DNA of 64,000 nt from Billgrantia montanilacus (GCF_003336675.1 NZ_QPII01000007.1:1-64000); one strand, 5' to 3'; shown: positions 8,875 through 17,611, counted from the stretch's first letter. Numbers and translations are program-made. Notes: a model not told the origin generated them from the sequence alone.

Positions 8875-9345
8875 TCAGCGCCGTGCGAGTGGTGCCAGCC
8901 TTGCGCCACTCAGGCGTACCAGATCGTCGGGCGCCAGGCGGATCTCCAGGCCGCGACGGCCACCACTGACATGTATCACAGTGAAATCCTCGACGCTCTC
9001 GTCCAGAAAGGTGGGCAGGTGTTTCTTCTGCCCCAGGGGGCTGATACCACCCAGTACATAGCCGGTGACCCGTTCCGCCTCGGTGGCCTCTGCCATGCCC
9101 GCTCGCCGGGCCCCGGCTGCCTTGGCCAGCGCCTTGACGTCGAGCTGGGTCGTGACCGGCACAATGCCCACGACCAGGCGGCCATCATCCAGCCGCGCGA
9201 CCAGGGTCTTGAACACGCTCCGGGGATCCAGTGACAGCGCACGGGCGGCCTCTTCACCATAGGCTGCAGCGTGGGGGTCGTGGTCGTAGCTGAGCAGCTC
9301 GAAGGAGGCGCCATCCCGCTCCAGCAGCTTGATCGCGGGTGTCAT
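8875..9345 (-). CDS. ybaK: YbaK/EbsC-type aminoacyl-tRNA deacylase
   Basis: 156 residues with the YbaK fold and signatures: the early YDHDP motif, DPRSVFKTLVARLDDG with the catalytic Lys, VVGIVPVTTQLDVKALA, and GGISPLGQKKHLPTFLDES. YbaK hydrolyses Cys-tRNA(Pro), so it is a trans-editing factor for ProRS errors. The start at 9345 shares ATGA with the stop of the upstream thioesterase gene, so they are translationally coupled. Confidence 0.93.
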   Translation of the reverse strand: MTPAIKLLERDGASFELLSYDHDPHAAAYGEEAARALSLDPRSVFKTLVARLDDGRLVVGIVPVTTQLDVKALAKAAGARRAGMAEATEAERVTGYVLGGISPLGQKKHLPTFLDESVEDFTVIHVSGGRRGLEIRLAPDDLVRLSGARLAPLARR

Positions 9346-9755
9346 GCCTTCGTCGGCTCCTCGACGGGGCGCAGGTGCTCCTCCAGCGCAGCGCGTAACT
9401 CGCCTTCGATAGGCACGGACCGCTTCTCGCCATGGTCGAAGTGTACCAGCACGGTATTCCCCAGGTTGGTGAGAACGCCCTTCTGCCACGCCTCCTGGGT
9501 GACGGTGAAGGAGCTGTTGCCAAGCCGCGAGAGATAGGTGCGCAGCTCGATGTCGCTGCCGTAGTGGAGCTCGGCGCGATAGTCGATTTCCATGCGGGCC
9601 ATTATCAGCCGCCACTTGCGCGGATCCAGGTCCGGCGTGAACAGGCGAAAGAGGTCGTTACGAGCCATCTCGAACCAGGCCGGAAGCCGGGTGTTGTTGA
9701 CATGGCCGAGGGCGTCGGTGTCGTAGAAGGCGGGCTCGATGGTGCGCACGAACAT
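9342..9755 (-). CDS. acyl-CoA thioesterase, 4HBT hot-dog fold
   Basis: 137 residues. The active-site motif FYDTDALGHVNN near residue 10 (catalytic Asp) and a YRAELHYGSDIELRTYLSRLG strand pattern show the YbgC/4-hydroxybenzoyl-CoA thioesterase family. The acyl chain specificity cannot be told. Its stop overlaps the ybaK start by ATGA. Confidence 0.88.
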   Translation of the reverse strand: MFVRTIEPAFYDTDALGHVNNTRLPAWFEMARNDLFRLFTPDLDPRKWRLIMARMEIDYRAELHYGSDIELRTYLSRLGNSSFTVTQEAWQKGVLTNLGNTVLVHFDHGEKRSVPIEGELRAALEEHLRPVEEPTKA

Positions 9756-9847
9756 GGCAGTGATCCTTGTTGGTCAGACAATGTTGTCCTGTCTAGGCGA
9801 GGCGGTAAAGGCCCCCGAGGCCAGCATTGCCCCGAGCAAGCGCTAGG

Positions 9848-10663
9848 TCAAGTGCCTGTCGCCGTCCGAGCCGCCCGCCAGGCGTGTAGCCGAGTCCATG
9901 CCAGCAGCCAGAGCGTGGCCACCCCGAACCCGGCCAGGGTGCCCAGGAAGAGACCCAGGGTGGCGTAGGTGAGGGAGACGCACAGGGCGTAGCAGAGCAG
10001 GGCGCCGAGGCCGGCCGGATAGTGTTTTATGACCGTGGCGGCCGGCGCCGCGCCGTGGGTGAGATGCAGGATCACGAGCAGCGGGAACATGGAAATCGGG
10101 AAGGCCGCCAGCATACCCGCCCAGGAGGCGGGCAGCACATGAGCGAGACCGGTCACCAGGAACACGATGGCGGTAGCCAGTGTCGCCCGCATACCCAGTG
10201 CCGGCCAACGGAAGCCGCCGGGCCTGCTAGTGGTCTGTGTCTCCGCAACGTGCCGATAGAGCCAGGTAAAGACAAGGATGGCCAGCAAGGTGGTAAGGGT
10301 GCCGGTCAGGCGGGTGAAATCGAACCGGGTCAGCAGCAGGCTGACCAGGAACCAAGCCGTCAGGCCGCCGGCCGTACCCGCAAGCACTCCCCTGATGCCG
10401 TCGCGCCGGCCGCAGATCAGATAGCCGCCGCCCAGCGCCATGGTGGCGGTAAAGCCGGCCAGGCTGTATACCGCACTTTCGGCGGCAAAGCCTGGCGATA
10501 TCTCAAGCCCGATGAAGAACAGGGCAATGGCTGTACCCAGTGGGTAGCCTGCGAGCAAGCCGGCCATGCGGGTGCTGACGCGCTCGGCGACCATCGCCAG
10601 GCCCAGTACGATGCCGATCGACACCGCCAGCTTGGCCAGCTGCCAGCTGAGAGGAACATCCAT
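9848..10663 (-). CDS. multi-spanning inner membrane protein, unknown function
   Basis: 271 residues with about eight predicted membrane helices, many Gly and Ala, and a short basic C-terminal tail. The N-terminal segment (LAVSIGIVLGLAMVAERVSTRMAGLLAGYPLGTAIALFFIG) contains a Gly-Tyr-Pro-Leu-Gly loop. There appear to be two similar halves with a cytoplasmic Arg-rich loop near residue 150. I recognise no transporter signature. It lies 18 bases downstream of a small cytoplasmic protein gene on the same strand and is probably cotranscribed with it. Confidence 0.72.
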   Translation of the reverse strand: MDVPLSWQLAKLAVSIGIVLGLAMVAERVSTRMAGLLAGYPLGTAIALFFIGLEISPGFAAESAVYSLAGFTATMALGGGYLICGRRDGIRGVLAGTAGGLTAWFLVSLLLTRFDFTRLTGTLTTLLAILVFTWLYRHVAETQTTSRPGGFRWPALGMRATLATAIVFLVTGLAHVLPASWAGMLAAFPISMFPLLVILHLTHGAAPAATVIKHYPAGLGALLCYALCVSLTYATLGLFLGTLAGFGVATLWLLAWTRLHAWRAARTATGT

Positions 10664-10681
10664 TGAGAGGGTCCTTGTGGT

Positions 10682-11128
10682 CTAGACGAGTCGAAGACCC
10701 TGGCGGTCGGCCCAGGCGGCGCCGACTGCATGGGTGAGTTTGTCATGAAGGTGCGCCGGGAGGGCGGCCCTGGCGGCCTCCACGTCATCGAAGCTTCGGT
10801 TGAGCAGCCAGCAGTAGGCCCAGGCGCAGGCCTCGTCGTCACTGTGAGGTACGGGGCGTGCTGGCATCTGCATCAGCAGGAACGCGGCGGTACGTGCCGC
10901 CCAGAGCGGGATGACGTCGCTGGCTGCGGGACGACTCCAGGCCACGAGTGTGTCACCGTTGGGCGTTTCGTCGGGTTGGCCCAGCTTGGCGACTCGGGCG
11001 GTCTCGGCCAGTATCAGCGCGAGCCTGTCCGGGTCGCCGCTACCCAGCTTGCGCCACTGTTCGATCAGGGCGGGCATGCCTCGACGTACCTTGGCATAGA
11101 AGCCGCTTTGCGGCATGGTTTCGTTCAT
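10682..11128 (-). CDS. conserved hypothetical protein, 148 residues
   Basis: No recognised family. It is a predicted soluble helical protein with conserved-looking Trp and Cys residues (SRPAASDVIPLWAARTAAFL; ACAWAYCWLLNRSFDDV). ATG 11128 is chosen; an in-frame ATG at 11173 would run into the divergent PatB gene. Only 25 bases separate it from the PatB start on the other strand, so both promoters must overlap the opposite gene or share this gap. Confidence 0.65.
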   Translation of the reverse strand: MNETMPQSGFYAKVRRGMPALIEQWRKLGSGDPDRLALILAETARVAKLGQPDETPNGDTLVAWSRPAASDVIPLWAARTAAFLLMQMPARPVPHSDDEACAWAYCWLLNRSFDDVEAARAALPAHLHDKLTHAVGAAWADRQGLRLV

Positions 11129-11153
11129 CGTCGTTGCTTCCCGAGGAAAGAAC

Positions 11154-12347
11154 ATGGAGTTCGATTTTGCCACGCTCGTCGAGCGTCGCCACCCCGAACA
11201 GGGAAAGAACCCGTCACAAACGTGGCCTTCGCAGAAATGGCACCGCTATGACGACAGGGTGCTGCCACTGTGGGTTGCCGATATGGACTTTCGATCACCG
11301 CCAGCGGTCATCGAGGCGCTGCGGGCCCGCGTCGATCATGGCGTCTACGGTTATGGCATGGTACCCGACTCGTTACGCCGGACTCTATGCGAGTGGAGCG
11401 CCAGGGAGTACGGCTGGGCGATCGAGCCCGAGTGGCAACTGTGGCTTCCCGGCGTGGTGCCGGCGCTGCACCTGGCCAGCATGGCACTGACCGAGCCGGG
11501 TGACGGCGTATTGACCATCACGCCGATCTATCCGCCCTTCCTCAAGGTGGCCGAGCGTACGGGTCGGCTGCCCCAGCGGGCCGCGATGGCTCCGCCCCAG
11601 GCATCGGGCGAGCAGTGGCGCCTCGACATCGAGGCGCTGGAAGCGGCGATCACCCCGCGGACTCGTCTGCTGCTTTGGTGCCATCCTCATAACCCCACCG
11701 GACGGGTCTGGCGGCATGAGGAGCTGGCCGCCCTGGCGGAGCTGGTGGAACGCCACGACCTGCTGCTGGTCTCCGATGAGCTGCACTGCGACCTGCTGCT
11801 GGACGAGGGTGCTGCGCATCGCCCGCTTGCGGCGGCCTTCCCCGAGTTGGCTGCCCGCACGATCACCCTCTGGGCGCCCTCCAAGACCTTCAACCTCGCA
11901 GGTTTGACCACTGCCTGTGCCGTGATCGAGAACGAGGCGCTGCGCCATCGTTTTGCCGCCGCCCTTCGCGGCCTGATGCCTGACAGCAACGTGCTTGGCC
12001 TGGTGGCCGCCGAGGCGGCCTATGTCCATGGCGATCCGTGGCGCCGGGCGTTGATCGAGGTGCTGCGCGGTCATCGCCATACTCTGGTCGATCGGGTGGC
12101 CGCCTGGCCCGGTGCTGCCCTGAGTGTGCCCCAGTCCACCTACCTGGCATGGCTGGACCTGCGTGGCGCCGAAGGGCTGGCCGGAAGAACGGGTTCACCC
12201 CAGCAGGTGCTGTTGGAGGATGCCGGGGTGGCCCTCTCCGAAGGCAGCGATTTCGGCTGGCCGGGGTTTGTGCGCCTCAACTTCGGCACCACCGCCGCTC
12301 AGCTCGATGAGGCCCTGACACGGCTTGATGGTGTGTTGAAGCGGTGA
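11154..12347 (+). CDS. PLP-dependent cystathionine C-S lyase / aminotransferase, PatB/MalY type
   Basis: 397 residues of fold-type I PLP enzyme. The start FATLVERRHPEQG followed by VLPLWVADMDFRSPPAV is typical of PatB/MalY. CHPHNPTGRVW and LLLVSDELHCDLLLD bind the cofactor ring, and Lys244 in APSKTFNLAGL is the Schiff-base lysine. Members cleave cystathionine to homocysteine, pyruvate and ammonia; MalY also represses the maltose regulon in E. coli, but no maltose genes are near. GAGGAAAG precedes the ATG. Confidence 0.92.
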   Translation: MEFDFATLVERRHPEQGKNPSQTWPSQKWHRYDDRVLPLWVADMDFRSPPAVIEALRARVDHGVYGYGMVPDSLRRTLCEWSAREYGWAIEPEWQLWLPGVVPALHLASMALTEPGDGVLTITPIYPPFLKVAERTGRLPQRAAMAPPQASGEQWRLDIEALEAAITPRTRLLLWCHPHNPTGRVWRHEELAALAELVERHDLLLVSDELHCDLLLDEGAAHRPLAAAFPELAARTITLWAPSKTFNLAGLTTACAVIENEALRHRFAAALRGLMPDSNVLGLVAAEAAYVHGDPWRRALIEVLRGHRHTLVDRVAAWPGAALSVPQSTYLAWLDLRGAEGLAGRTGSPQQVLLEDAGVALSEGSDFGWPGFVRLNFGTTAAQLDEALTRLDGVLKR

Positions 12348-12351
12348 ACCG

Positions 12352-12382
12352 AAAAAGAGGCGGTCCCTGGTGGGGCCGCCTC
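12352..12382 (-). terminator. shared intrinsic terminator between patB-like and cnoX
   Basis: GAGGCGGTCCC (12357-12367) and GGGGCCGCCTC (12372-12382) form an 11-bp stem with one G-U pair and a four-base loop. On the minus strand it is followed by five T, so it ends cnoX transcripts; the stem can also stop the convergent lyase gene. Confidence 0.82.
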
Positions 12383-12426
12383 CTGAAACGATCAATCCTG
12401 CGAAATGGTGCTCAACAACGTCGCGC

Positions 12427-13353
12427 TCAGTAGAGCAGGGTGAAGAGCCGGCGACGGTAGGTCACGGTCAAGGGGTGATCGGCCCCCAGGGCATCGAAGA
12501 CCCTCAGCAGCGTCTTGCGGGCGGCGTCGTCGCCATAGGCGCGGTCCGCCTGCATCAGCTTCAGCAGCGCTTCCAACCCCGCCTCGTACTGGCCATCGGC
12601 CACCTGGCGCAGCGCGCGCTTGAACTGCGCTTCGCTGTCGTCGCGCCCGGCCAGGGCTTCCAGCTCCTCACCGCTGGGCGCCTCCTCCCTGAATTCGACG
12701 CTGGCACGGACTCCCCTGGCCGGTGCCGCGTCTCGCTCTTCGGGAGGCAGGTTGTCGAGCAGTGCCAGGGCCTCCCCGCTACGCTCCTGAGCCACCAGTG
12801 CCCGCGCCAACTCCACCTGGTAGGCGTAATGCTCGGGATGCTGCTGGACCAGTTCCTCGTAGAGGGAGCGGGCCGTCTCGGCGTCGCCCTGGGCCAGGGC
12901 CTCGGCGGCCTGTTCCTCGGGGCTGGCTGGGGCGTCTTCCGGGGCGGGGAAATAGCGTCCGAGCCACTCGCGGATCTCCTTTTCGGGCAGCGCACCCTGA
13001 AAGTGGTCGACCAGGCCGCCCTGGCTGATCAGCTTGACGTCAGGGACCGAGCGTACGCCCAGCTGGGCAGCGATGTCCTGGTTGTCTTCGATATTGAGCT
13101 TGGCCAGGATAAAGGCACCGTTGTACTCCCGGGTGAGCTTTTCCAGGATGGGCATCAGGGCCTTGCAGGGCTCACACCAGGGGGCCCAGCAGTCGAGCAG
13201 TACCGGCACCTGGGTGGAGAACTCCAGCACTTGCTGGATGTTGTTGCGATCGACATCGATGATCAACTGCTCATCGCTCGGGGCCGCTGCAGGCGATGGG
13301 GCGGGCTCCGGGGGTGTCAGGGGGGCGCCGCTGCGGGGATCGACGATGGACAT
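12427..13353 (-). CDS. cnoX: chaperedoxin CnoX (YbbN), thioredoxin-TPR protein
   Basis: 308 residues: an N-terminal Pro-rich tail, a thioredoxin domain (about 30-135) with WAPWCEPCK, Cys60 and Cys63, then TPR-like helices to the end (EQAAEALAQGDAETARSLYEEL and similar). CnoX is a holdase that protects clients from over-oxidation and passes them to DnaK or GroEL. The E. coli protein has a degenerate active site, while this one keeps a full Cys-x-x-Cys and may also be an oxidoreductase. ATG 13353 is chosen because a ribosome site lies nine bases upstream, inside a small hairpin. Confidence 0.92.
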   Translation of the reverse strand: MSIVDPRSGAPLTPPEPAPSPAAAPSDEQLIIDVDRNNIQQVLEFSTQVPVLLDCWAPWCEPCKALMPILEKLTREYNGAFILAKLNIEDNQDIAAQLGVRSVPDVKLISQGGLVDHFQGALPEKEIREWLGRYFPAPEDAPASPEEQAAEALAQGDAETARSLYEELVQQHPEHYAYQVELARALVAQERSGEALALLDNLPPEERDAAPARGVRASVEFREEAPSGEELEALAGRDDSEAQFKRALRQVADGQYEAGLEALLKLMQADRAYGDDAARKTLLRVFDALGADHPLTVTYRRRLFTLLY

Positions 13354-13361
13354 GAGCACAG

Positions 13362-13376
13362 ACCTTTTATAAAGGT
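13362..13376 (-). promoter_or_regulatory. RBS-sequestering hairpin before cnoX (candidate RNA thermometer)
   Basis: In the minus-strand transcript the bases ACCUUU, AUA, AAAGGU form a perfect 6-bp hairpin with a three-base loop. Its 3' arm is the Shine-Dalgarno sequence, eight bases before the cnoX AUG. The ribosome site would be hidden at low temperature and freed by mild melting, which would suit a stress chaperone. This is inferred from sequence only. Confidence 0.5.
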
Positions 13377-13552
13377 GAATTTGTTCGATAGATGCGGGTG
13401 ACGGGCCCATGATTCAAGGGCAGGGGTGCGAATCGTTTCAGCCTGGCGTTGGCGATCTGGCCAAGCCGGCGGGGCATCCTGGCATGCGCTGTGGTAGTCT
13501 CGGATTCGTCTGGCCGGAACGGTGCCAGGCGTCACGATACGAGGAGCCGTCG

Positions 13553-14221
13553 ATGGCGACATACCAACTCAACAGCAGTAGCGACCTGATCGAGAACCCC
13601 TCTCCTCGCTGCGCCTGCATGCTGGTGCTTGACACATCCGCTTCGATGTTCGGCCAGCCGATCCGTGAGCTGAACTCGGGTGTTCAAGCCTTCATCTCTG
13701 CGATCAAGGAAGATGACATGGCAGCCTGCTCGGTCGAGCTTGGCGTTATCACGGCGGGAGGCAAGGTCACCGAACAGCTGCCGTTCACCACCGCCATGAA
13801 TATCTCCCAGTGTCGTCACTTCGCTGCCTCCGGCCTTACTCCGCTGGGGGAGGCCATGGAGCTGGCGCTGGATCGGCTGGAAGAGCGCACGGCCGCCTAC
13901 CGCAAGGCCGGTGTTGCCTACTACCAGCCATGGCTGGTAGTCATCAGCGACGGTGTGCCCACCGACCAGTGGCAGGCGGTATCGGCCAGGGCTCGCTCCC
14001 TGGCACAGCAGCGCAAGATGGTGGTGATGCCAGTGGGGGTCGAGGAAGCCGACCTCGAGGCACTCAGCGCATTTTCCACGCGCCCGGCCAAGCGGCTCGA
14101 CGGCCTGAAGTTTCGCGAGTTCTTCCTCTGGCTTTCGGCCAGCATGAGTCGCGTCTCCGCCTCGGCCTCTACCACCGAACAGGTCCGGCTACCGCCGACC
14201 GACAGCTGGGACAGTATCTGA
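13553..14221 (+). CDS. VWA domain protein, TerY/YegL-like
   Basis: 222 residues, essentially one von Willebrand A domain. The metal-binding MIDAS is complete: Asp27-x-Ser29-x-Ser31 (VLDTSASM), Thr96 in SGLTPLG, and Asp133 in VISDGVPTD. It has no signal peptide, so is cytoplasmic. GAGGAG lies seven bases before the ATG. It is followed by a kinase-like and a PP2C-like gene, the arrangement of E. coli yegL/yegI/yegK and of the TerY-P triads described in tellurite-resistance-type systems. It probably acts as the scaffold or target of the kinase/phosphatase pair. Confidence 0.9.
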   Translation: MATYQLNSSSDLIENPSPRCACMLVLDTSASMFGQPIRELNSGVQAFISAIKEDDMAACSVELGVITAGGKVTEQLPFTTAMNISQCRHFAASGLTPLGEAMELALDRLEERTAAYRKAGVAYYQPWLVVISDGVPTDQWQAVSARARSLAQQRKMVVMPVGVEEADLEALSAFSTRPAKRLDGLKFREFFLWLSASMSRVSASASTTEQVRLPPTDSWDSI

Positions 14222-14255
14222 GCATGTCCCCCGGCGTCGATGGGAGGGAGGACTA

Positions 14256-15239
14256 GTGGCATTGCGGGCAAGGGTCGTGACCGATTCGCTGGGCAAGACG
14301 CGCCGGCTCGGCAAGCGCCTGGAGCGCGGCGGGGAAGGGGAGATATTCGCCCTGCAGGAGCGCCCCGACGTGATCGTCAAGTGGTACTACCCCGAGGTGC
14401 TCAAGAAGCGCGGCGACGAGCTGCACCGCAAGGTGGAAGCGATGCGCGAGCTGCGCGATGCGCACATGACCCGCGATGTCTGCTGGCCCTTGATCCGCGT
14501 CTTCGACGACAAGCACCGCTGGATCGGCTTCGCCATGTATCGGGCGCGGGGCGTCAGGATGGGCTTTCTGGCCCATGCCCTGCTCTATCAGCGCTACTTC
14601 CCTGGGCTGGATCGCCGGCAGATCGTCGACTATCTGATCCGCTTCGTCGAGATCGTCCAGCAGTTGCATCGTGCCGGCGTCTGCATCGGCGACTATAACC
14701 TCAATAATATCTTCTGCGTGCCCTCGACCCAGGAGGTCACGCTGATCGACTGCGACAGCTACCAGCTGCGCATGGGCGGCACCTTCTACCCCTGCCCGGT
14801 GGGCAGCCCCGACATGACCCCCAAGGAGCATCAGGGCGTCGCCTTCCGCGATATCGTGCGGACGCCACGGAGCGAGGCGTTCTCGCTCGCCATCGTGCTC
14901 TTCAAGTGCCTGATGCTGGGACGTCACCCCTACGACATCGTTGGCGGCGACGATCCGGTTCGCAATCTCCGTCGCGGCAACTTCGCCTACGGTCACGGCC
15001 AGCGCGATGTACCCCAGGGGGCCTGGTACGACCTCTGGCGCGAGCTGCCAGAGCCGATTCGCGACTTGTTCGTCACCACCTTTACCGCGGGCGCCACTGC
15101 ACCGAGTCGCCGCGCGACACTCGCGCAGTGGCATGCCGCCTTGACGACATATCGTCAACAGTTGGAAGCCGGTGAGTGCCCCCGTGAACTTGCCAGGCCA
15201 AGCGCGAAGCCGGATTCGCAGGTGCTGCATGCCCGATGA
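14256..15239 (+). CDS. protein kinase-like protein, YegI-like
   Basis: 327 residues with a divergent Ser/Thr kinase fold: Gly-rich loop ERGGEGEIF (23-31), invariant Lys42 in VIVKWYY, catalytic loop GDYNLNN with Asp146 and Asn151, and a metal-binding segment LIDCDSY (Asp165/Asp167) in place of DFG. No membrane segment or long C-terminal extension is present, unlike E. coli YegI, which is about twice as long. Translation starts at GTG 14256, 34 bases after the VWA gene, with GGGAGGGAG upstream. Its 3' end overlaps the phosphatase gene by 11 bases. Confidence 0.85.
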   Translation: MALRARVVTDSLGKTRRLGKRLERGGEGEIFALQERPDVIVKWYYPEVLKKRGDELHRKVEAMRELRDAHMTRDVCWPLIRVFDDKHRWIGFAMYRARGVRMGFLAHALLYQRYFPGLDRRQIVDYLIRFVEIVQQLHRAGVCIGDYNLNNIFCVPSTQEVTLIDCDSYQLRMGGTFYPCPVGSPDMTPKEHQGVAFRDIVRTPRSEAFSLAIVLFKCLMLGRHPYDIVGGDDPVRNLRRGNFAYGHGQRDVPQGAWYDLWRELPEPIRDLFVTTFTAGATAPSRRATLAQWHAALTTYRQQLEAGECPRELARPSAKPDSQVLHAR

Positions 15240-16104
15240 GCTGAGCCACGCCGAACCCGAGCGGCAGGAGGGGGCCTGGGCGGCCCTGGCCACGGCGGTG
15301 CCGGGGCTGGCGCACCTGGAGGCGGCCGCGCCGCTGCCCTGCCAGGACGCCGCCGCCGCTGTGGGGGGGCGACGTCCCGTTGCGATAGTGGCCGATGGCG
15401 CCGGCAGCTCGCTGGCCTCGGACATGGGGGCACGCACACTGGTCGCCGCCATGTTGCGTCTGGCCGACACTTTGGAACCCCAGATATCCTGGTTGCTTGA
15501 TGGGCAGGATGCTCCCGGGGCGGAGCCGCTTGGTCAGTTCGCCGAGCTGCTGGTTCGCCACGCCAAGGGAACCCAGCTCGACCGCGCCGCCGAACTGCAG
15601 CGCCCGGTGCGCGACCTTCGCTCAACGTTATTGCTGGCGCTGGGGGGCCGCGAAAGGCTGCTGTGGCTCAAGGTGGGGGATGGCGAGATCGTGCTGGAGC
15701 GGGCGGTGCCCATCGAATCTCCGGCGGGCGACGAGCCCGCGCTGGCGCCCGAGCTTGTCACGCTGGGCGAGCGGGGTAAGGGCGAATTCGCCAACCAGAC
15801 GCTGTTCGTCGACGATCGGCTGACATTCGAACAGGTGCAGTACGGCTGCGAGCCGATGGCGGCCATGACTGGCATCGCCCTGATGAGCGACGGCGCCGCC
15901 GAGAAGCTGGTGGCACACGACGGCGGACGGGTGGCAGGACAGCTCAGCCACTGGCTCGACGACCTGCGACGGGGCCGGCTGCGTCAACGTGACCTGATCC
16001 GGCTCTTCTACAGCGATGCCTTCTGTCGCGGCACCAGCGGCGATGATCGTAGCGTCGCCCTCGCCGCCCGCGACCTTACGTCCCACGATATAGTCCAAAC
16101 GTAG
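15229..16104 (+). CDS. PP2C-like protein phosphatase
   Basis: 291 residues from ATG 15229. PP2C signatures in order: PCQDAA, VADGAGSS (metal-binding Asp), LLWLKVGDGEIV, ALMSDGAAEKL, and the final GTSGDDRSVALA with its metal-binding Asp pair. It probably reverses the preceding kinase, as in YegK. An alternative GTG start at 15172 would add 19 basic residues. It is the last gene of the triad; no clear terminator follows. Confidence 0.86.
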   Translation: MPDELSHAEPERQEGAWAALATAVPGLAHLEAAAPLPCQDAAAAVGGRRPVAIVADGAGSSLASDMGARTLVAAMLRLADTLEPQISWLLDGQDAPGAEPLGQFAELLVRHAKGTQLDRAAELQRPVRDLRSTLLLALGGRERLLWLKVGDGEIVLERAVPIESPAGDEPALAPELVTLGERGKGEFANQTLFVDDRLTFEQVQYGCEPMAAMTGIALMSDGAAEKLVAHDGGRVAGQLSHWLDDLRRGRLRQRDLIRLFYSDAFCRGTSGDDRSVALAARDLTSHDIVQT

Positions 16105-16354
16105 TGAGAACGTAGTGATTTCAGGAAGACTTGCAGCTGGCTGCGAGAATCACATCGTGCATGCTGACAGTCCAACCCTTCCTCTCCTTCAGCTCTCCAG
16201 CGTCGGGTGGCTCTGTACGTCACCGAACAGATAGCCCTCTCGCCCTGTTTTATTCTGCGGACAGCTCATGCGTCCGGCCCTCTCCATGCCCTTCATGTCG
16301 GCCTCGATGTCCACGCTATCCATTCAGCGATTAACCCCCAATAGGCCCGATCAC
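16105..16354. other. intergenic region with no clear element
   Basis: A gap of 250 bases between the PP2C-like gene and the patatin gene. An in-frame extension of the patatin gene begins at ATG 16268, but it has only a weak ribosome site and encodes a low-complexity Met/Ser/Pro stretch. I see no terminator, tRNA or repeat here; a patatin promoter is expected. Confidence 0.4.
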
Positions 16355-17398
16355 ATGACACAGAAACCCAAGCTCATAAACCTCGCCCTTCAGGGCGGAG
16401 GTGCGCATGGCGCTTTCACGTGGGGGGTGCTGGATCGGATTCTTGAGGACGGGCGGTTGCAGATCGCCGGGATTTCGGGGACTTCGGCGGGAGCGATGAA
16501 CGCGGTGGCGCTGGCCGATGGCTTTACCCGCGATGGCCCCGAAGGCGGGCGGGCTGCCCTCGAGCACTTCTGGCGACGCATGGGCGAGGGCGCGAAGAAC
16601 AGCCCGCTGAAACGCACGCCCTACGACGTTCTGACGGGCCGCTGGGGGCTGCAGAACAACCCCATGTATCACGCCATGGATGCACTCTCCCGAGTGGCTT
16701 CGCCCTACCAGCTGAATCCCATGAATATCAATCCATTGCGTGATCTGGTGGAAAAGAGCATCGATTTCGACAGGGTGCGTAGCTGCACTGCGTTCAAACT
16801 GTACATTTCGGCCACCAACGTGGAGAGCGGCAATGTCAAGATTTTCCCTCGCGAGGAGATAACGTTGGACATGTTGATGGCCTCGGCCTGTCTCCCGCAT
16901 ATCTATCAGGCGGTTGAGATCGACGGCGTGCCATATTGGGATGGCGGCTACATGGGTAATCCGTCGCTGTTTCCCTTTCACGGCGAGACCGGTACCAACG
17001 ATATCGTGGTGATCCAGATCAATCCGATCGAGCGTAAGGGCGCGCCGAAGAACTCCCAGGACATACAGAACCGGATGAACGAGATCAGTTTCAACAGCAG
17101 TCTGCTCAAGGAACTGCGCGGGATCGACTTCGTTGACCGGCTGATCCGTCAGGGCAAGCTATCGGCCGATGAATACCGTCAGGTTCGGGTGCATGTCGTG
17201 GAAAACCAGGCGGAGCTGATACCGCTCGGCGCTTCATCGAAGATGAATGCTGAATGGACGTTTCTCACCAAGCTGCGCGACCTCGGCCGTGACACCGCTA
17301 CGCACTGGCTGGAGGAAAATTTTTCCGCTATCGGTGAGCATTCGAGTGTCGATCTTCGTCAGATTTTCCAAGGCATCGGCGCCCAGCACCAGGGTTAG
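16355..17398 (+). CDS. patatin-like phospholipase
   Basis: 347 residues with the complete patatin catalytic set: oxyanion-hole loop LQGGGAHGAFTWG (residues 12-24), nucleophile Ser44 in SGTSAG, and the dyad Asp196 in WDGGYMGNP. There is no signal peptide, so it acts on intracellular lipid or polyester. Homologues of this length start close to MTQKPKLINLALQ, so ATG 16355 is preferred over 16268. The neighbouring phaB makes a role on PHB granules conceivable, but a tRNA gene on the other strand separates them and nothing in the protein shows it. Confidence 0.88.
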   Translation: MTQKPKLINLALQGGGAHGAFTWGVLDRILEDGRLQIAGISGTSAGAMNAVALADGFTRDGPEGGRAALEHFWRRMGEGAKNSPLKRTPYDVLTGRWGLQNNPMYHAMDALSRVASPYQLNPMNINPLRDLVEKSIDFDRVRSCTAFKLYISATNVESGNVKIFPREEITLDMLMASACLPHIYQAVEIDGVPYWDGGYMGNPSLFPFHGETGTNDIVVIQINPIERKGAPKNSQDIQNRMNEISFNSSLLKELRGIDFVDRLIRQGKLSADEYRQVRVHVVENQAELIPLGASSKMNAEWTFLTKLRDLGRDTATHWLEENFSAIGEHSSVDLRQIFQGIGAQHQG

Positions 17399-17489
17399 GT
17401 TCGACAGCAAACTTAAGCATGAGGCTAGCCGGCCATTCTTTGGGGCGTCGGACAGCCATTCGGTGGCTGGCCACAGGCGTGCCACCATC

Positions 17490-17611
17490 GGATTTTATGG
17501 CGGGCAACGAAAAGAGGCGGATCGGCAATATGCTGATCTGCCTCTTTAAGTATTGGTCGCCGGAACGCTGACGTTGAATAGAAAGCGAACCGATGACTGT
17601 CGCCGTAATGG
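17490..17611 (-). repeat. degenerate tRNA-tail/terminator cassette
   Basis: The most diverged member of the series behind tRNA-fMet. Read on the minus strand it keeps AGTCATCGGTTCGCTTTC, then a tRNA-like 3' end GTTCCGGCGACCA, and then its own terminator: AAAGAGGCAGATC pairing with GATCCGCCTCTTT, followed by TTCG. The acceptor-like sequence differs from that of fMet, as if copied from another tRNA. Confidence 0.5.

Noticed and set aside
12370..13401. 343-codon plus-strand frame opposite cnoX
   Set aside because: The minus-strand product has a complete thioredoxin active site and TPR region; the plus frame has none.
14253..15470. 405-codon minus-strand frame over the kinase gene
   Set aside because: Kinase motifs are intact on the plus strand and the two neighbours overlap it as an operon.
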